Source of the DNA: Serratia sp. H1w
GTDB lineage: Bacteria > Pseudomonadota > Gammaproteobacteria > Enterobacterales > Enterobacteriaceae
Assembly (NCBI RefSeq): GCF_000633355.1
Contig: NZ_AYMQ01000006.1
Location: 1 to 64,000 of the forward strand
DNA: 64,000 nucleotides
Reading direction: 5' to 3'
The position numbers and the translations under genes are program-made. Under the pieces are notes generated by a model. The model saw only the letters and a program-made list of their open reading frames with translations. It had not been told where the DNA came from and searched no databases. Positions 60,854-64,000 of this stretch are shown one piece after another; position 1 is the stretch's first letter, and every line of letters begins with the position of its first letter.

Positions 60854-61906
60854 TTATGCCCTGAGCGAATTAATATCTAACACGAAGCGGTATTTCACAT
60901 CGCTTTTCAGCATCCGCTCGTAGGCTTCGTTGATCTGCTGTATCGGGATTAGCTCGATATCCGAAGTGATGCCATGCTGCCCGCAGAAATCCAGCATTTC
61001 CTGGGTTTCTGCAATACCTCCAATCAGTGAACCGGCAATGCGGCGGCGTTTCATGATCAGGTTAAACACCTGAGGTGATGGGTGATCGTGCTCTGGTGCT
61101 CCTACCAGCGTCAGTGTACCGTCGCGGCGTAGCAGGTTAAGGAAGGGGTTCAGATCGTGCTGGGCCGCTACCGTGTTAAGAATAAAATCGAAACTGTTGG
61201 TATGTTGCTCCATCTCTTCCTGATTGCGTGAGATCACCACTTCATGGGCACCGAGGCGTTTGGCATCGGCAATTTTTGATGGTGAAGTGGTAAACAGCAC
61301 TACATGCGCTCCCATGGCTCGCGCCAGCTTGACGCCCATATGCCCGAGCCCGCCAAGGCCAACGATACCGACCTTTTTGCCCGGCCCGACATTCCACTGG
61401 CGCAGTGGCGAATAGGTGGTGATACCGGCACACAGCAGCGGTGCTACACCTGCTGGGTCCAGGTTGGCTGGAACACGCAAGACAAAGTCCTGATCGACCA
61501 CCAGAGCGGTTGAGTAGCCACCATAGGTGATAGCGCCGGTTTGCCGATCCTGACCGTTATAGGTGCCGGTAAAGCCTTCTTCACAGTATTGCTCCAATCC
61601 TTCTTCACAGCTTGGGCAACTGCGGCAGGAATCTACCATACAGCCCACGCCAACCAGATCGCCGATCTGATGGCGTGAGACATGGTTGCCGATGGCGGTT
61701 ACGCGGCCAACAATCTCATGGCCAGGCACCACTGGGTAAATGCTGTTGCTCCATTCGTTGCGTGCCTGGTGCACATCAGAGTGGCAGACGCCACAGAACA
61801 ACACCTCGATTTGTACATCGTGTTCGCGCAGGGCGCGCGGCGTGTAATCAAAAGGAACAAGTGCGGACTTGGTGTTATGCGCGGCATAGGCATGGGTAAT
61901 GTTCAT
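60854..61906 (-). CDS. Zinc-dependent NADP(H) alcohol/aldehyde dehydrogenase, YahK-like
   Basis: A 350-residue medium-chain dehydrogenase of the cinnamyl-alcohol dehydrogenase group, close to E. coli YahK (349), a broad aldehyde reductase. Catalytic zinc ligands lie in FCGVCHSD and GHEIVGRV, structural zinc cysteines in CRSCPSCEEGLEQYC, and the cofactor loop is GLGGLGHMGVKLA. GGAG precedes the ATG at 61906. The yjbR-uvrA interval in E. coli lacks this gene, so it is an insertion in the conserved order. Confidence 0.9.
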   Translation of the reverse strand: MNITHAYAAHNTKSALVPFDYTPRALREHDVQIEVLFCGVCHSDVHQARNEWSNSIYPVVPGHEIVGRVTAIGNHVSRHQIGDLVGVGCMVDSCRSCPSCEEGLEQYCEEGFTGTYNGQDRQTGAITYGGYSTALVVDQDFVLRVPANLDPAGVAPLLCAGITTYSPLRQWNVGPGKKVGIVGLGGLGHMGVKLARAMGAHVVLFTTSPSKIADAKRLGAHEVVISRNQEEMEQHTNSFDFILNTVAAQHDLNPFLNLLRRDGTLTLVGAPEHDHPSPQVFNLIMKRRRIAGSLIGGIAETQEMLDFCGQHGITSDIELIPIQQINEAYERMLKSDVKYRFVLDINSLRA

Positions 61907-62070
61907 GGCAACTCCAATCATTGATGAATGGGTGAGTCATAGAGTATTGATGATAAAAGCAGCAGCGGTGGAGGGAAATGCCTGAAAATGCGTAAAGCTT
62001 GCCTGTTTCTCTTTAATTACCAGCAGGGAGGAAAGAGCGGGCCGTAGAACCGGCCCGCTGAGTTGGGGAA

Positions 62071-64000
62071 TTATCTTGCCAGCATTGGCTTCAGGAACCG
62101 CGCGGTATGGGACTCTTTGCAGTTCGCCACGGTCTCTGGCGTGCCAGACACCAGGATCTCACCGCCGCCGCTGCCGCCTTCCGGCCCCAGATCGACGATC
62201 CAGTCCGCCGTCTTGATGACATCCAGGTTGTGTTCAATCACCACGATGGTGTTGCCCTGATCGCGTAACTGATGCAGCACAGCCAGCAACTGTTGGATAT
62301 CGGCGAAGTGCAGGCCGGTGGTTGGCTCATCAAGGATATACAGCGTTTGGCCGGTACCGCGTTTCGACAGCTCACGCGCCAGTTTCACACGTTGTGCTTC
62401 ACCGCCGGAAAGGGTGGTTGCAGACTGCCCCAGACGGATATAGGAAAGCCCTACTTCCATCAGCGTTTGCAGTTTGCGCGCCAAGGCGGGTACGGCATCG
62501 AAGAAATCACGGGCTTCTTCAATCGTCATTTCCAGCACTTCGTGAATGCTTTTGCCCTTGTACTTCACTTCCAGCGTTTCGCGGTTATAGCGTTTGCCTC
62601 TGCACTGATCGCAAGGTACGTAGATATCCGGCAGGAAGTGCATCTCTACCTTGATCACGCCGTCGCCTTGGCAGGCCTCGCAGCGGCCGCCCTTCACGTT
62701 AAAGCTGAAGCGGCCCGGCGTATAGCCGCGGGTACGGGATTCAGGCACACCGGCAAACAGTTCACGCACCGGGGTGAAAATCCCGGTATAGGTGGCCGGG
62801 TTTGAACGTGGTGTACGGCCAATCGGGCTTTGATCGATATCGATCACCTTGTCAAAATGCTCCATGCCGGTCACTTCGCGGTAAGGGGCCGGTTCGGCAA
62901 TGGTCGCACCGTTAAGCTGGCGTTGGGCAATCGGGAACAGCGTATCGTTGATCAGCGTTGACTTGCCGGAGCCGGAAACCCCGGTCACGCAGGTAAACAG
63001 CCCAACGGGCAGCGTAAGCGTCACGTCTTTCAGGTTGTTGCCACGCGCGCCGCTGAGTTTCAGTACCTTGGTCGGATCCGCTGGCACGCGTTCGGCCGGA
63101 AGAGAGATAGAACGCTTGCCGCTAAGGAACTGGCCGGTCAGAGAATCAGGCTGTGCCATGATGTCTTCAACGGTTCCTTCCGCTACTACCTGGCCGCCGT
63201 GGACACCAGCGCCTGGGCCGATATCGATCACATGGTCAGCCGCGCGGATCGCGTCTTCATCGTGTTCTACCACAATCACCGTGTTACCCAGGTTACGCAG
63301 ATGGATCAGTGTTTCCAGTAGGCGTTCGTTATCGCGCTGGTGCAGACCAATGGAAGGCTCATCCAGCACGTACATCACGCCGACCAGCCCGGCACCGATC
63401 TGGCTGGCCAGGCGGATACGCTGGGCTTCACCACCGGACAGCGTTTCCGCAGAGCGAGATAGTGAGAGATAGTTCAGCCCGACGTTAACCAGGAATTTCA
63501 GCCGATCGCCGATCTCTTTCAACACCTTCTCGGCGATCTGGGCGCGTTGACCGCTCAGCTTCATATTCTGGAAGAAGGTCATGGCATGACCGATGCTCAG
63601 CTCGGAGATTTCCGGCAGCGTCGTATCTTCCACGAATACGTTACGGGCTTCTTCACGCAGGCGGGTTCCTTTGCATGATGCGCAAGGGCGGTTGCTGATA
63701 AATTTGGCCAGCTCTTCGCGTACCGCGCTGGATTCGGTTTCTTTGTAGCGGCGCTCCATATTATGCAGCACGCCTTCAAACGGATGGCGGCGCACGGTGG
63801 TGTCACCGCGATCGTTAATGTATTTGAATTCGATCGACTCTTTGCCCGAACCGCTCAGCACTGCCTTCTGCACGTTGGCGTCCAGGCTGCTGAATGGCGC
63901 TTCCACATCAAAACCATAATGTTCCGCCAGCGAGCGCAGCATCTGGAAATAATAGAAGTTGCGGCGATCCCAACCACGGATAGCGCCACCGGCCAGGGAA
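62071..64000 (-). CDS. uvrA: Excinuclease ABC subunit A, C-terminal two thirds
   Basis: DNA damage sensor of nucleotide excision repair. The reading frame runs off the right edge; codons at the edge read [20 protein letters not shown], near residue 295 of about 940. The part present contains the first ABC signature [11 protein letters not shown], the second Walker [10 protein letters not shown], the zinc module [12 protein letters not shown]...CDQC, the second [15 protein letters not shown] and the end of the protein. An internal ATG at 63942 is not the start. In E. coli uvrA is divergent from ssb, which would lie beyond the window. Confidence 0.97.
   Translation of the reverse strand, partial: SLAGGAIRGWDRRNFYYFQMLRSLAEHYGFDVEAPFSSLDANVQKAVLSGSGKESIEFKYINDRGDTTVRRHPFEGVLHNMERRYKETESSAVREELAKFISNRPCASCKGTRLREEARNVFVEDTTLPEISELSIGHAMTFFQNMKLSGQRAQIAEKVLKEIGDRLKFLVNVGLNYLSLSRSAETLSGGEAQRIRLASQIGAGLVGVMYVLDEPSIGLHQRDNERLLETLIHLRNLGNTVIVVEHDEDAIRAADHVIDIGPGAGVHGGQVVAEGTVEDIMAQPDSLTGQFLSGKRSISLPAERVPADPTKVLKLSGARGNNLKDVTLTLPVGLFTCVTGVSGSGKSTLINDTLFPIAQRQLNGATIAEPAPYREVTGMEHFDKVIDIDQSPIGRTPRSNPATYTGIFTPVRELFAGVPESRTRGYTPGRFSFNVKGGRCEACQGDGVIKVEMHFLPDIYVPCDQCRGKRYNRETLEVKYKGKSIHEVLEMTIEEARDFFDAVPALARKLQTLMEVGLSYIRLGQSATTLSGGEAQRVKLARELSKRGTGQTLYILDEPTTGLHFADIQQLLAVLHQLRDQGNTIVVIEHNLDVIKTADWIVDLGPEGGSGGGEILVSGTPETVANCKESHTARFLKPMLAR

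Overview
The window is chromosomal DNA from a member of the Enterobacterales, most likely Serratia or a close relative (Yersiniaceae). The evidence is protein similarity to E. coli almost throughout, E. coli-like gene order (metA-aceBAK-iclR-metH; plsB/dgkA-lexA-dinF-yjbJ-zur-dusA-pspG-qorA-dnaB-alr-tyrB-yjbR-uvrA; malEFG//malK-lamB-malM-ubiC-ubiA), GC-rich codon use, and a family of dispersed GC-rich palindromes. The species call is inference. I saw no prophage, insertion sequence with a transposase, CRISPR array or plasmid gene.

Layout. 1-318 is the tail of an rRNA operon with a 5S-tRNA-Thr-5S end. 463-14109 is the methionine/glyoxylate block: metA with tandem MetJ boxes, aceBAK with an IclR-type promoter, a gntK-edd operon with two GntR operators inserted between aceK and iclR, then metH. 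14147-25092 is a complete ygc cluster: the GlpP-like antiterminator YgcP, the kinase YgcE, permeases YqcE and YgcS, dehydrogenases YgcW and YgcU, the electron-transfer flavoprotein YgcRQ, the ferredoxin-like YgcO and the flavoprotein YgcN. 25398-34079 holds yjbB, a PanS-like transporter, lysC with its lysine riboswitch, pgi, wzi and psiE. 34250-42796 is the divergent maltose regulon, with an extra degenerate GH13 gene fused into the malK operon. 43058-64000 runs from ubiCA through plsB, dgkA, lexA, dinF, zur, dusA, pspG, dnaB, alr, a PheC-like dehydratase with an Lrp-type regulator, and tyrB to uvrA, which is cut by the window end.

The most interesting region is the ygc cluster. Both divergent transcripts (yqcE-ygcE leftward, ygcW-U-S-R-Q rightward) begin with nearly identical leader RNAs. 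Each has an intrinsic terminator whose 5' arm is shared with a short competing hairpin, and the loop and stem of that hairpin are conserved between the two leaders. An antiterminator of the GlpP family is encoded beside them. I infer that a phosphorylated metabolite made by YgcE tells YgcP to let both operons be transcribed, and that substrate oxidation by YgcU/YgcW feeds electrons through YgcRQ and YgcN/YgcO to quinone. The substrate cannot be read from sequence.

Other notable points are a malK-operon ORF that keeps the ends of a GH13 glucosidase but has lost its catalytic core, a family of about 170-bp MITE-like elements that abut stop codons, and a probable periplasmic cyclohexadienyl dehydratase next to tyrB.
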